64,000 nucleotides of DNA from Micromonospora sp. R77. GTDB lineage: Bacteria > Actinomycetota > Actinomycetes > Mycobacteriales > Micromonosporaceae. A program made the position numbers and the translations under genes. Positions 24,037 to 33,866 of the stretch are shown in pieces; positions within the stretch are counted from its first letter, which is position 1, and every line of letters begins with the position of its first letter. The notes beneath the pieces are model-generated. The model had not been told where the DNA came from and made no database searches. It saw nothing but the letters and a program-made list of their open reading frames with translations. The DNA lies in the NCBI RefSeq assembly GCF_022747945.1, contig NZ_JALDST010000001.1, positions 248,001 to 312,000 on the forward strand. Reading direction: 5' to 3'.

Positions 24037-24997
24037 TCGGGGTTCGGTCCGCCGCGGTCGCGCGGGCCAGCACCAGGGAGAGTGGGACGCTTCCGCCCAG
24101 CGGCACGATGTCCGGCTCGTCGAAGCCGGCGTCCGCGAGCCAGGCGCGGTAGTCGGTGAGGTGATGCACGTCGCCCGTCGAGGTACGGCCGGCGAGCCCG
24201 AGCGCGTAGAGCGCGACCGACCGCCGTGCAGCGGCGTCCTCGGATGTCGCAGGCAGAACGTCGACCACCGCGACGCGGCCGCCCGGCCTGAGCAGGGCGG
24301 CGACCCGGCGGAGCAGGTCGGCGCAGGTGGCCCGGTCGAAGAGGTGGCAGAGGTTGGCGACCACGGCGGCGTCGAACCGGGGCTCGGGGGCCTCGCCGAC
24401 GGTCAGCACGTCCGTGCCCCAGAAGGAGAACCGGTCGGCGACTCCCGCCACGTCGACCGCGGCCCGGGTCGTGGGTAGGACCTCCGGCAGGTCGAGGGCC
24501 GTGATCCTGACGTCAGGCGTACGGCGGGCGACGGCGATGCCGTAGATCCCGCCGCCCGCGGCGACATCGAGAACGTCACGCACGCCGGGGCCGAGGACGT
24601 CCGCTACCCGGCCGGCGATGTCGTGCTGCGCTGCCGACAGCGCGGCGACCGCCCCCGGATAGAGGCGGCCCGCGCCGTCGGCGGTGCGGACGTCGACCGG
24701 CGGCAGGCCGGTCCGTACAGTGTCGTCGAGCCGGTCCGCGCTCGTCAGCAGTCCGCCGATCTGCTCGGCGCCGGGAACGGCGAGCCGGAACCGGCCCCGC
24801 TCGGCCACGACCACGCCGATCGCGTCGAGCGCCTCCAGCAGCAGCCGCGTGCTGCGGGGATTCGTGCCGGCCCGCGCGGCGACGTCCTCGGCCGGGCCGG
24901 GAGCCGCAGCGAGTTCCGCCAGCACGCCAGTCCGGTCCGCGGCACGCAACGCGGCCACGGTGTGGATGGCTTCGACCGCGACGTTCAACGCGCTCAT
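24026..24997 (-). CDS. SAM-dependent O-methyltransferase-like protein
   Basis: 323 residues. The N-terminal winged-helix dimerisation part (MSALNVAVEAIHTVAALRAA, ARAGTNPRSTRLLLEALDAIG) and the Rossmann domain with motif I VLDVAAGGGIYG, acidic DLPEVLP and GGRVAVVDVLP fit the acetylserotonin-O-methyltransferase/plant-type small-molecule O-methyltransferase family. The ATG at 24997 overlaps the phosphotransferase stop as ATGA, so the two are coupled. The pairing with a PEP-dependent phosphotransferase suggests modification of one small molecule by both enzymes (inference). Confidence 0.88.
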   Translation of the reverse strand: MSALNVAVEAIHTVAALRAADRTGVLAELAAAPGPAEDVAARAGTNPRSTRLLLEALDAIGVVVAERGRFRLAVPGAEQIGGLLTSADRLDDTVRTGLPPVDVRTADGAGRLYPGAVAALSAAQHDIAGRVADVLGPGVRDVLDVAAGGGIYGIAVARRTPDVRITALDLPEVLPTTRAAVDVAGVADRFSFWGTDVLTVGEAPEPRFDAAVVANLCHLFDRATCADLLRRVAALLRPGGRVAVVDVLPATSEDAAARRSVALYALGLAGRTSTGDVHHLTDYRAWLADAGFDEPDIVPLGGSVPLSLVLARATAADRTPTTV

Positions 24998-27462
24998 CGG
25001 TCGACCGTCGAGACGATCGTGACGATGCCGTTCGTTCCATCGACGCGGACGACGTCGCCGTCTCCGAGCCGGGACGTCGCCGATGCGGTCGCGACGACGG
25101 CCGGGACGCCATACTCGCGGGCGATGATCGCCGGGTGGGATAGGGTGCCGCCGGAGTCGGTGACGAGCGCTCCGACCGACGGGAAGAGCACCGACCACAC
25201 CGGGGAGGTCGACGGGCAGACGAGGACGTCGCCAGGTCGCAGCCGAGCGAATTCGGTCTCGTCGCGGACGACGCGGACCGTGCCGGTGTAGATGCCGGGC
25301 GAACCGGCGACTCCGTGTATCGGGCCTGTGGTGTCGCCGGGGCGGATCGGCGGGAAGATCTGGTTCGTCGTCCAGAGGAACGCCGCCATCGCGAACCGCG
25401 TTGGCCCGGGCAGCAGGGACAGCGGCGGCGGGTCGGCCGGCGCCGGCCCGTACACGTCCGGCCCCGGGTGGGCGAGCACCCAGGCCCGCTCGCCGAGCCG
25501 GCGAAGGACAACCTCGCGCTGGTCGTCACGGTCCGCGAGGGCCGCGATCAGCTCGTCGGCCTCAAGCATGAAGGCATCATCCGGCTGGTCCACCTGGCCG
25601 CGTTCCGCCAACCGGATGCCCACCGCGAGGGCGGCGTGGTGCAGCACCGCCAGCGGCCGGCTGACCGTGGCGAACTCGTTGTCCTCCCGTACGGGGTAGG
25701 CCGCCGTCGCCGCCGCCAGGTCCCGCTCGAAGCGTTCGGCGTCGGCTTTCGGGCGCCCGGCGAGGGAACGGCGGGCGGCGGCGAGCGCCTCCTCGCGGTC
25801 ACGCGCTACGGCCGCCTCCTTGGCCGCGGGATCGGCGTCACCCTCGAGCTGGTCCCGCAGCAGTCCGAGGATCAGGCCGGGTCGCTCGTCGATGGTCGGC
25901 TCGGCAGCGTCGTACTGCAGGGCCCGGCAACCGTAGTCCCGCAGGTACGCGTCGAGGGCGGCGGCGACGACAGGGTCGGCGGCCTGGACCTCGGCCAGCG
26001 GGGCGCCCTCGCGAAGCCGTGCCAGGGCTTCCGGTGAGCGTCGGATCAGGCCGGCCACCTCGGCGAGTGCGCGAGCCGGCGCCGTCGAACGGTGCGATGT
26101 GCCGGAGACGAGCCGGAACGTCTCCGCGATGTCGAGGCCGAGGACGTCCCGGCAGGTGAAGTAGAACCGCGACAGTTCCATGCACAGAGCTCCGTGCAGC
26201 CGGAAGTGGACGTCCGTGCCGTCCCGGACGAGCGTGACGGCGTCCCGCAGGTGCGCGGCGAGCGCGTCATCGCTCAGACCCGCCCGGTCCACGGCCAGCA
26301 GCTCGGTGGTCCGCCTCGTCAGGTCTGGCTGCCACTGCTCGTGCCAACGGCGTACCCATTGCCCTGCAAGGTCCTGGTCCTGCGCCCGGAGCGCCGCAGC
26401 GTTGCGGGCCCGCATGGGTGGCGCCAAGCGGGCGGCGAGCCAGGTTACCCAGGCCGGTGCCTTCGGCGGCTCCTTGCCGCCCAACGGGATGATGCGCTGG
26501 TACTCCCAGCCGCCGATGTCACGGAACTCGATTCCGTCGACCAGCAGCCCGAGTTCCTCGCAGACCTCGGTGAGGGTACGGCCACGCTGGTCAAGCCAGG
26601 ATCGGTTCACGGGTGTCCAGGGCAATGGCGCATGGCTGGCCTCGCGCTGCCAGTAGCCCGGCGGCAGGTCGGCAGGCACCTCGACCGGAACGACGACTCT
26701 GGTGGAGGTCGGCAGCGTCGTCACCGGGCGGGCCTGCAACAGGTGAACCGCGCCGGCCGCGTCGAGCGCCCACTCGACGTCCTGCGGGCCCTCCAGCAGC
26801 GCCTCGGCGCGCCGGGCGAGGTCCGCCACGGCCTCGGCCTGAGCGGCGGTGAGGACCGTACCGTCCGGTGACGGCGCGATCCGGGTCGCGAGCTGACCGA
26901 CCTGCCAGTGTTCCGGGGTCGCCGCACCGCTCACCAGCCGCTCGCCGAGCCCCCGGACGGCGTCGATCGTGACGACGTCACGCGCGCCGGTCACCGGGTC
27001 GGCGGTAAAGGCGACGCCGGCAGCGACAGCATCGATGAGCGGCTGCACGAGGACGGCGATCGTGGCGGCCTCGAGTCCGCTGCTGCCGTGGTACCGGGCG
27101 ACGCGGTCCGCGCTCGCCGAGGCGCGGCACCGCTCCACGGCGGCGAGCAGGGCGTCGCGACCGCGGACGTCGAGGACGGTCTCGTAAAGCCCGGCGAACG
27201 AGGCGTCGGCGCGGTCCTCGTCCAGGCCCGACGAGCGCACCGCGAGCGGGACGTCGCCCCACCGCGCGGCGGCCGCGACGAGCAGGTCGGCGACACGCCC
27301 GTCGAGGCCGGCGTCGGCGCGCAGCACGACACCGTCCGGCACGGGCAGGCCGAGAGCGCGCAGGTGGGCCAGCGTCGCGGCCTTCCGGCCCGCGGTCGCC
27401 GGGTCTGTCGCGGCGTCGAGGTCGAGCACCGCGGCGAGATGCAGAATGGTTGACGGGGTCAT
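24994..27462 (-). CDS. PEP/pyruvate-binding phosphotransferase, rifampin-phosphotransferase-like
   Basis: 822 residues. An N-terminal ATP-grasp domain (GRKAATLAHLRALGLPVPDG, LAVRSSGLDEDRADASFAGLYET, FTADPVTG) is followed by a variable middle part (about 290-700) and a C-terminal swivel domain with the phospho-His loop GGTLSHPAIIAREYG. This is the order of PEP synthase relatives that phosphorylate small molecules, including rifampin phosphotransferase; the middle domain, which sets the substrate, is not recognisable here. The ATG at 27462 has a near-perfect AAGGAGGAG ribosome site. It forms an operon with the methyltransferase; an 18-base palindrome lies 59 bases upstream. An antibiotic-modifying role is possible but not shown. 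Confidence 0.82.
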   Translation of the reverse strand: MTPSTILHLAAVLDLDAATDPATAGRKAATLAHLRALGLPVPDGVVLRADAGLDGRVADLLVAAAARWGDVPLAVRSSGLDEDRADASFAGLYETVLDVRGRDALLAAVERCRASASADRVARYHGSSGLEAATIAVLVQPLIDAVAAGVAFTADPVTGARDVVTIDAVRGLGERLVSGAATPEHWQVGQLATRIAPSPDGTVLTAAQAEAVADLARRAEALLEGPQDVEWALDAAGAVHLLQARPVTTLPTSTRVVVPVEVPADLPPGYWQREASHAPLPWTPVNRSWLDQRGRTLTEVCEELGLLVDGIEFRDIGGWEYQRIIPLGGKEPPKAPAWVTWLAARLAPPMRARNAAALRAQDQDLAGQWVRRWHEQWQPDLTRRTTELLAVDRAGLSDDALAAHLRDAVTLVRDGTDVHFRLHGALCMELSRFYFTCRDVLGLDIAETFRLVSGTSHRSTAPARALAEVAGLIRRSPEALARLREGAPLAEVQAADPVVAAALDAYLRDYGCRALQYDAAEPTIDERPGLILGLLRDQLEGDADPAAKEAAVARDREEALAAARRSLAGRPKADAERFERDLAAATAAYPVREDNEFATVSRPLAVLHHAALAVGIRLAERGQVDQPDDAFMLEADELIAALADRDDQREVVLRRLGERAWVLAHPGPDVYGPAPADPPPLSLLPGPTRFAMAAFLWTTNQIFPPIRPGDTTGPIHGVAGSPGIYTGTVRVVRDETEFARLRPGDVLVCPSTSPVWSVLFPSVGALVTDSGGTLSHPAIIAREYGVPAVVATASATSRLGDGDVVRVDGTNGIVTIVSTVDR

Positions 27463-27520
27463 GATCGGTCTCCTCCTTGGCTGTGTGGAGGATGTTTCCG
27501 CCATCCCTGGTTCCCGGGAC

Positions 27521-27538
27521 ATACGCAGGCCTACGTAT
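27521..27538. promoter_or_regulatory. 18-base palindrome upstream of the phosphotransferase operon
   Basis: ATACGCAGGCCTACGTAT is self-complementary except at one base pair. It lies 59-76 bases upstream of the phosphotransferase start and overlaps the stop codon of the LuxR-family gene. Size, symmetry and position fit an operator for that adjacent regulator (inference). Confidence 0.5.
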
Positions 27539-30431
27539 CTCCGATCCGGTCGAGCACGTAGCGGGTCAGTGCGGTGCGGGAGGAGACGCCGAGGCGTACG
27601 TAGATGTTCTGCAGGTGCGTCGTCACCGTCCGCGGACTGATGAACAGGCGCCGCGAAACCTCGGCGTTCGACAGCCCCTCCGCCACCAGGCGAGCGACCT
27701 CCTCCTCACGGGGGCTGAGGTCGAGCGGTCCTGCCGCGGGCCGGGCCCGCGTGGTGCGTACGCCAAGCCGGCGTAGCAGGGCACGAGCCCGATCGACCTC
27801 GTGGCCTGCCTCGATGCGCTCGGCGGTGGCGAGCGCAGCGCGGACGGCCTCCCCCGTCGCCGCGTCGGCCGTCCCCGCGTCGAGGGCCCTGGTGGCGGCG
27901 TCGAGCCGGGTCGTCGCCTCCTCCAGCCGGTAACCGAGGGCGGCGTAGAGGTCGGCGGCGCCGGACAGCGCCGCCCGGGCCGCCTCCGGGTCGCCCGTGG
28001 TGGCGTGCAGCAGCCCTTCCACGCGGCGTACCGACGCCGCGGGCCACGGCGAGCCGGGTCCGACCTCCCGCAGCCGGCTCAGAGCCTGCCGGGCAGCCGG
28101 CACGTCACCGTCGAGCAGGCACGCCTCGGCGAGCACCTGCAGGCAGCCGCCGAGCAGGGCACTGCCCGCCGAGAGCGACTCCTCCGCCCGGGCACGAGCA
28201 CAGGTCGCGTCGCCGGACTGCAGCAGCGCGAGACACTCGACGTACTCGATCGGCGAGAAGGCGTGCCGGTCTCCCTGCGCCCAGTGGCCGTGCTCCGACC
28301 GGATCGCCGCCACGAGCGCGAGTCCCTCCTCGGCCCGGCCGCGCCGGACCATCCCCAGCCCGCGTATGGCCTGCCGGATCAGAACGCCACGCTGGAAGCG
28401 GCCGCCGAGATCCAGATCGCTGAACCGCGCCAGCCAACGCGCCTCCGCAGCCACGTCTCCCCGCAGCTGAGCGATGAAACCCAGGTAGAGCAGGTACACG
28501 CCGCCGAGCGTGGGCACTCCCAGCCGTGCCGCGAGGCGGAGCCCGTCGAGGCTGTCTCGCTCGGCCGTGGCGAGATCGCCCCGGATGAAGGCAACCTGGC
28601 CCCCGGGACGGCGTACGTGCTCGCGCAGCACGTCGTCGCCCGTCGCGTCGGCACTCGCGTACAGCTCGCGGACGGCCGGCACCGCCGCTTCGAGCTGCCC
28701 TCGGCGGATCATCAGGGTGATCCGTGCGTACAATTCCATCAGGCGGGCCTTGCCGGACCCGGTGGCCCGCACCAGGGCGCCGAGCCGGTCGAGTTCGACG
28801 GCGAGCCGCGCGTCATCGACGCGGCCGGCGAGCGTCGTCCGGGTCTCCTGCAGGGCGATGTGATGAGGTCCCACGGCCACCCCGGTCAGTTGGCCTTCGG
28901 CATCGGCGAGGCGCTGCCATGCCTCGTCGAAACGGCCGACGTTCCAGTCGGAGAGCGCCGCCCGCCGCAGGCGGTGCGCGCGCTCCGGACCCGGCGGGCC
29001 GGCGGACGCGGCCCGCGACCAGGCGGTGAGCGCGGCGGGGAAGTCGCCGATGATCTCGGAGGCGACGGCGAGGGTGTCGAGCAACCCGGCCCGGCGTTCG
29101 TCGCCGGCGTCGAGCCGGTCCAGAGCTGCCTGCGCATCGGCCGCCGCCTCCTCGCCCGCACGGCGGCGGAGGGCCTCCGCCGCAGCGGGGACAAGGACGT
29201 CGAGTGCCTCCTCCGGCGGCAGCTCCGACCCGGCGCCGCGGACGTGACGGGCCATCCGGGATGTGTCCCGGGGCATCGACGCCTTGACGGCACGGGCGAG
29301 AGCGGTGTGCAAGCGGCGCCGCGTGACGGTCGGCAGCCGGTCGTGGGCGACTTCGGCAAGCAACGGGTGGGACGCGCGGTACGCGACGCCGTCCGGCCCC
29401 TCCTCCTCGAAGATCAGACCGGAACTGAGCAACCCAGTCACTCCGTCGAGGGCCCGGTGCTCGTCGAGGACCGAGGCCAGCAGCACGTGCGGAATCGCAC
29501 CCGGGCTCACCGCGAGAAGATCCATGACGGCGTGCGCGGCGTCCGGCAGCCCGGAGATCCGGTTGCCCATCAGCTCGGCTACCGCTGCCGGGACCGGTAC
29601 GTCCAGAGCCCGGTCGAGCACCCATTGGTCGGCGACGCGGCGCAGGGCCCCGGACGCCAACAGCGCGCCGACGATCTCGGTGACGAACAGCGGGACGCCC
29701 CCGGACCGTTCGACCAGCAGGTCGGTCAGGGTCTGCGGGACCACCCCGCCGACGAGCGTCTCCGTGATGGCGGCGACATCCCCCGCGGCGAGCCCGTGCA
29801 GGTCCAGCGCGGTGAACTCGGCCGTTCTGCGCAGCGCGGCCAGCATCTGCCCGGCCGAGGTGCCCTGCACCTCGGCGCGGTGGGTGAGAAGGAGCAGGAA
29901 CGGCCGCTCGTCCAGCCCACGGACGAGATACTGGACCAGCCCCAGCGTGGCGGCGTCCGCCCAGTGCACGTCATCGAGCAGCCACGCGACCGGCGCACGC
30001 CGCGCGGACCGGTCCACCAGCCGGCGGACTGCCTCGAACAGCCGAGTACGTTCCAGTCCGGGATCACCGAGATCGGCCGGTGCGGGGACGCCGAGCCCGT
30101 CGAAGAGCCGGGCCAGGTCGGTGAGCCCCTGACCCAGCGTGGTCCCGCCGTCGACGAGCGGGCGCAACGCCTCGACGACGGGGGCCAGCGACAGGTCGCG
30201 GTCCAGCGGCCCGGCGGCGCTGGCGAGGACGGTGAAACCCGAAGCCTCGGCGATCGCCAGCCCCTCCCGGGCCAGCCGGGTCTTCCCGATGCCAGGCTCA
30301 CCGCCGATGGCGACGACCTGGGCGCGACCGGCGGCGGCACGGCGCAGGGCATCCCGCAGGACCTGACACTCACCTGTCCGACCCATGATCGGCGGCGGCG
30401 CCGGGCGGGCGTCGCGCTGCCCACTGGCCAC
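27531..30431 (-). CDS. LuxR-family (LAL) ATP-binding transcriptional regulator
   Basis: 966 residues from the GTG at 30431, chosen because CAGGAGG precedes it; the ATG at 30458 has its GGAGG too close. An N-terminal AAA domain shows Walker A IGGEPGIGKTRLA and Walker B PVAWLLDDVHWAD. A long helical TPR-like middle follows, then the C-terminal LuxR helix-turn-helix (LSPREEEVARLVAEGLSNAEVSRRLFISPRTVTTHLQNIY). LAL regulators activate biosynthetic, catabolic or resistance genes upon ligand and ATP binding. The direct downstream neighbour on the same strand is the phosphotransferase-methyltransferase operon, its likely target. Confidence 0.92.
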   Translation of the reverse strand: MASGQRDARPAPPPIMGRTGECQVLRDALRRAAAGRAQVVAIGGEPGIGKTRLAREGLAIAEASGFTVLASAAGPLDRDLSLAPVVEALRPLVDGGTTLGQGLTDLARLFDGLGVPAPADLGDPGLERTRLFEAVRRLVDRSARRAPVAWLLDDVHWADAATLGLVQYLVRGLDERPFLLLLTHRAEVQGTSAGQMLAALRRTAEFTALDLHGLAAGDVAAITETLVGGVVPQTLTDLLVERSGGVPLFVTEIVGALLASGALRRVADQWVLDRALDVPVPAAVAELMGNRISGLPDAAHAVMDLLAVSPGAIPHVLLASVLDEHRALDGVTGLLSSGLIFEEEGPDGVAYRASHPLLAEVAHDRLPTVTRRRLHTALARAVKASMPRDTSRMARHVRGAGSELPPEEALDVLVPAAAEALRRRAGEEAAADAQAALDRLDAGDERRAGLLDTLAVASEIIGDFPAALTAWSRAASAGPPGPERAHRLRRAALSDWNVGRFDEAWQRLADAEGQLTGVAVGPHHIALQETRTTLAGRVDDARLAVELDRLGALVRATGSGKARLMELYARITLMIRRGQLEAAVPAVRELYASADATGDDVLREHVRRPGGQVAFIRGDLATAERDSLDGLRLAARLGVPTLGGVYLLYLGFIAQLRGDVAAEARWLARFSDLDLGGRFQRGVLIRQAIRGLGMVRRGRAEEGLALVAAIRSEHGHWAQGDRHAFSPIEYVECLALLQSGDATCARARAEESLSAGSALLGGCLQVLAEACLLDGDVPAARQALSRLREVGPGSPWPAASVRRVEGLLHATTGDPEAARAALSGAADLYAALGYRLEEATTRLDAATRALDAGTADAATGEAVRAALATAERIEAGHEVDRARALLRRLGVRTTRARPAAGPLDLSPREEEVARLVAEGLSNAEVSRRLFISPRTVTTHLQNIYVRLGVSSRTALTRYVLDRIGDT

Positions 30432-30779
30432 TGACGGACCTCCTGTCGTCGGCCCCATTCCTCCGAGGGGGCGCTCCCGCCGGCGAGCGGTGACGACGTC
30501 GCTGCTCGCCGCCCGGCCACGGCCGCCGAGCCGGACCCCCGGCCGATGGTTCCCACAGGGTACTCAGTCGCAAGCGCAGCTCAGCCCCGGTACGGGCGTG
30601 GTTCCGGGCCTGGCACGGGCTCGCCCTATATGCGGCGACCCGCGAGATCGAGGGCTTGGACGGTCAGGCGGTCACCCTACTGGCCGCGCAGCTCGCAAAC
30701 GATCCTGACGGGCAGGTCCGCACGATGGCCGCCGCACACCACGAAGCGATCCGCGAGGACCGGCGTGGTCAGGCAGCAG
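30432..30779. other. Gap between LuxR regulator and IS110 remnant
   Basis: No intact gene seen. A forward frame at about 30640-30780 reads DGQAVTLLAAQLANDPDGQV, coding-like but without recognised homology, start or end; it may be the debris of a gene cut by the insertion element. Nothing else is supportable. Confidence 0.4.
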
Positions 30780-31234
30780 GCCCAGTTTCCGATCCGCCCG
30801 GCAGGGCTGCGCCGTGCCGTCGGCTGGATCCAACGCCACACACAGCAAGCGCCGGCACTGATCGTCATCGACGGCGCCGGATCCTATGGCGTCACCTTCA
30901 CCGAGCAGTTGATCGCAGCCGGCTTGACCGTCGCTGAGGCACCTGATGTCCCGTCTTCCACCCGCCGCCGCCGCGGCAAGAGCGACGCCGTGGAAACCGT
31001 CGCGATGGCTCAAGCCGCTCGCAGCTCGGACGTCCACCACCTGTGCTGGCCGCGCGGCGCCTGAACCGAACACTCTACACCGTCGCGCTGGTCCGCATGG
31101 GCCACGATGCGCGAACCCGCGACTACGTCACCCGCCGCACCAGCGAGGGCCGCACCAAACGCGAGATCATGCGCAGCCTCAAGCGCTACATCAGCAGGCA
31201 ACTCTTCTGGACTCTGGACGGAGCCAACGCTTGA
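30780..31234 (+). mobile_element. IS110-family transposase with internal deletion
   Basis: The forward frame to 31064 carries the N-terminal DEDD-domain piece (LIVIDGAGSYG, RRRRGKSDAVETVAMA), then stops. From 31045 another frame gives the C-terminal end of the same family (RRLNRTLYTVALVRMGHDARTR, EGRTKREIMRSLKRYISRQL). The middle, about 200 residues including the Ser-active transposase_20 core, is missing. A dead copy. Confidence 0.7.
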
Positions 31235-31253
31235 CAGCTATAGAAGCATCTCA

Positions 31254-31529
31254 TTAGAAGAAGATGGGGTCAGCGAATTCGAGCATAACAGACTTTCCCA
31301 AATTGTTTATAAATGTGACGCTTGATTTGGTGACCTCAATTCTTTCAAAGGAGTTGCCATTTCGCATGAATACGACCCAAACGAGATTTCCACTTTGGTC
31401 GAGACGCGCGAAGTACCCCTCGGACCCGTGAGCACCTTCCCCGCAACAAACATAGCCCAAGTCGTACGGCAATTCGACCCGCGCCGACTCGTCGATTTCA
31501 GCCACTTCCGTTGGGTCGTCGCCGACCAT
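31254..31529 (-). pseudogene. Hypothetical protein fragment fused to the integrase breakpoint
   Basis: A frame of 91 codons with ordinary, less GC-biased codon use. From about residue 12 it reads like a genuine small globular protein (ARVELPYDLGYVCCGEG, GYFARLDQSGNLVWVVFMRN, VTFINNLGKSVMLEFADPIF). The beginning overlaps integrase-derived sequence in another frame, so its true 5' end was probably lost at a junction near 31530. Such short acidic proteins often accompany polymorphic toxins as immunity genes, but no family is assigned. Confidence 0.45.
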
Positions 31530-32212
31530 GCGGCCGGCAGAGCGGCGCCCTTGTGCTTGCCCCGGGCCCGCCGGTAACGGCTGAGCGCCCGGGCGGTCTT
31601 GGGTCCGAACCGTACCCGTCGGTCCTTGGCGCCCTTGCCGTGGAAGCGCACCGACTCGGTGTTCAGGTCAATATCGGTCATGAGGAGGTTACCGACCTCG
31701 GACAGGCGGGCGCCAGTGTTGCAGTACAGCCGGATCAGCGCCTCGTCGCGGAGGTTGGCGAAGCTCTTGCCCTTACACGCGTCGAGGAGCTTGCCGGTGT
31801 CCTCGTCGCGCATGAGCGGGATCAACTTCCGGGGTGTTTTCGGCTGCCGCACCCGCTCCATCGGCGAGCGGTCGACGGCCTGCTCGTCGACCAGCAGCCA
31901 CTTGAAGAACTGCTGAAGCCCCTTGTGCTTGTTCAACGCGGTCGACGCGGACCTCGTATCGATCATCCACGCCTGGAACGCCTCCACGTGCGCCCGCGTC
32001 ACCGCGCACGGATCCTCGGCCGCGTCCTCGGCATCCGGGTCCGGCCAGTGCTCCCTCAGATAGCGGCCGAGTTGGGCGGCGGCGAGGGGGTAGTTGTAGC
32101 GGGTGGTCTGCGGGTAGTTCCCGGCCCGCAGCGACCGGTCCCAGTCGCGGAGGAACCCGGACCAGGTCCGGGACAGTCCGACGGTGAGCTTCTGAAGATC
32201 GAGGAGTGGCAT
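31307..32212 (-). pseudogene. C-terminally truncated tyrosine integrase next to tRNA-Pro
   Basis: The start (ATG 32212) and the N-terminal SAM-like core-binding domain are intact (about 1-105), followed by the catalytic domain with Arg box NTGARLSEVGNLL and the beta-strand Lys GKGAKDRRVRFGPKTARAL. After KHKGAALPAAW (about residue 225) the homology ends and unrelated residues run to the stop, so the His-x-x-Arg and catalytic Tyr are missing. It lies 115 bases from the 3' end of an intact tRNA gene, the classical position of an integrase beside its att site. Confidence 0.8.
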
Positions 32213-32275
32213 TCGGCACCTGCCCGAGTCAAGGAGTCCAACAGCGACGTCCTAGACCAGGCATCCATGCCAAGC

Positions 32276-32321
32276 GATAAAAAGAGGGCTTCCGCAAGTC
32301 GCTGACCTGCGGAAACCCTCT
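32276..32321 (-). terminator. Intrinsic terminator of tRNA-Pro
   Basis: On the reverse strand a 14-base stem (forward 32283-32296 with 32308-32321, one G-U pair) with an 11-base loop is followed by TTTTTAT, one of the few classical T-run terminators in the window. It starts 6 bases after the tRNA discriminator base. Confidence 0.85.
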
Positions 32322-32326
32322 CGCTG

Positions 32327-32400
<74 letters not shown>

Positions 32401-32537
32401 ATGCCCCCGCGTGGTCTTCCCCGCGACAGCCGGTACAGCTTAGCGCAGGATCCCCGTACCCCGCGCACACCCCCTCCCGTGCCGCCGACCCCTCCCCAGG
32501 GGGCAACCGTCGGGTCGCGCCGGCCGGCGGGGTGGGG

Positions 32538-33539
32538 TCAGCGGGGTGGGGCGGCCACGCTCTGCCGGGACACCAGCGTCGGCGCGATCGTCTGCCGCAA
32601 CTCCCCGACCGTGTCGGACTCGATCTGCGCCAACAACAAATCCAGACTCGCCCGCGCCACCGCCACGAAATCCGGCCGCACCGTCGTCAACGGCGGGATG
32701 AAATACGCCGCCTCCGGCACATCATCAAACCCCACCACACTGACATCACCCGGCACCCGACGCCCGTACTCGTGCAACGCCCGCAACACCCCCAACGCCA
32801 AATGATCATTCGCCGTGAACACCGCCGTCACCTCCGGCATCCGCGCCAACATCTGCCCACACCGATAACCCGACGCCGCCGACCAATCCCCCGGCACCAA
32901 CGGCGGCTCCTCCACCCCCGCCGACCGCAACGCCTCCCGCCACCCCTCGATCCGCCCCGCACTGTCGAACCAGTCCGCCGGACCCGACACGTGCCACACC
33001 GTCCGATGCCCCGCCTCCAACAGATGCCCGGTCGCCTCCCGCGCACCCGCCACCTGATCCACCGTCACCAACGGCACCCGACGACGCGGATCACCGTCGA
33101 CCGTCACCAACGGCACATCCTTCGGCAGATGCTCCAACGCCTCACCCGCCGACTCCACCGGAGCGATCACCACGATCCCCGCCACCCGATGCGCCAGATG
33201 CCGCTCCACCGCCGCCGAAATCGACACCTGATCCAAATCCCGAACACTACCCACGGTGACCGCGAAACCCTCCTCCGCAGCCGTCTGCTCCAACGCCGCC
33301 AACAGCGACGCCGGACCGTACAAGGTCGTGTTCTGCGCCACCACACCAATGACCTGCGACCGACCCGTCACCAGAGCCCGCGCCGCACGATTGGGTCGAT
33401 ACCCCAACTCGGTGATCGCCGCCTGCACCCGCAGCCGCGTCTGCTCACGCACATTCGGATGCCCATTCAGCACCCGCGACACCGTCTGATGAGAAACCCC
33501 CGCCAGACGAGCCACATCGGTCATCGCGGGACCCCGCAC
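32538..33539 (-). CDS. LacI-family transcriptional regulator
   Basis: About 333 residues. N-terminal helix-turn-helix MTDVARLAGVSHQTVSRVLN with hinge GYRPNRAARAL, then a periplasmic-binding-like sugar domain (GVVAQNTTLYGP, VPLVTVDGDPRRRVPLV, FTANDHLALGVLRAL, VVGFDDVPEAAYFIPPLTTV). The start is uncertain: GTG 33539 has a GGGAGGG site, ATG 33524 is also possible. LacI-type palindromes are visible at 42865-42880, before the glycoside-hydrolase operon, and in decayed form at 33851, making this the likely local sugar-responsive repressor (inference). Confidence 0.92.
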   Translation of the reverse strand: MRGPAMTDVARLAGVSHQTVSRVLNGHPNVREQTRLRVQAAITELGYRPNRAARALVTGRSQVIGVVAQNTTLYGPASLLAALEQTAAEEGFAVTVGSVRDLDQVSISAAVERHLAHRVAGIVVIAPVESAGEALEHLPKDVPLVTVDGDPRRRVPLVTVDQVAGAREATGHLLEAGHRTVWHVSGPADWFDSAGRIEGWREALRSAGVEEPPLVPGDWSAASGYRCGQMLARMPEVTAVFTANDHLALGVLRALHEYGRRVPGDVSVVGFDDVPEAAYFIPPLTTVRPDFVAVARASLDLLLAQIESDTVGELRQTIAPTLVSRQSVAAPPR

Positions 33540-33850
33540 GGCACCCACCCTCCCGCCACACTCCGACCGCACCCCGGCGGCGACACCGAACGGCCGGATT
33601 CACCATCCGCAGCCCGTCTTCCGGCCCGGCGAGACGACCCGGGCCAGGCCCCACAAGGCCAGCGCCAGTCTACGCCCAGGTGTCATCCGGCCACGTCAAG
33701 GCGACATCGAAGCGATCATCGCGGTGGCCGGGCGCACGGGGAACCGGAGTGCCGCCGGCGGGCCCATCGTCCGACGGGTGACCGCCGGGCGGTTGCCGGC
33801 CCGGATGGGACCTGGAACCGGCCGAACTCGGGATGCCTTCAAGGCTGTAA

Positions 33851-33866
33851 ATGTGAACGACAACTT
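33851..33866. promoter_or_regulatory. LacI-type operator-like sequence in a deletion scar
   Basis: ATGTGAACGACAACTT agrees with the palindrome at 42865-42880 (ATGTTAACGATAACAT) at 13 of 16 positions. It lies in the 440-base gap between the LacI gene and a GH43 C-terminal remnant; the rest of that gap (33540-33850 and 33867-33979) holds no gene. It looks like the promoter-proximal part of a lost glycosidase gene. Confidence 0.4.

Noticed and set aside
32700..33500. Forward frame with many His/Arg residues opposite the LacI gene
   Set aside because: Pure compositional shadow of the reverse LacI gene.
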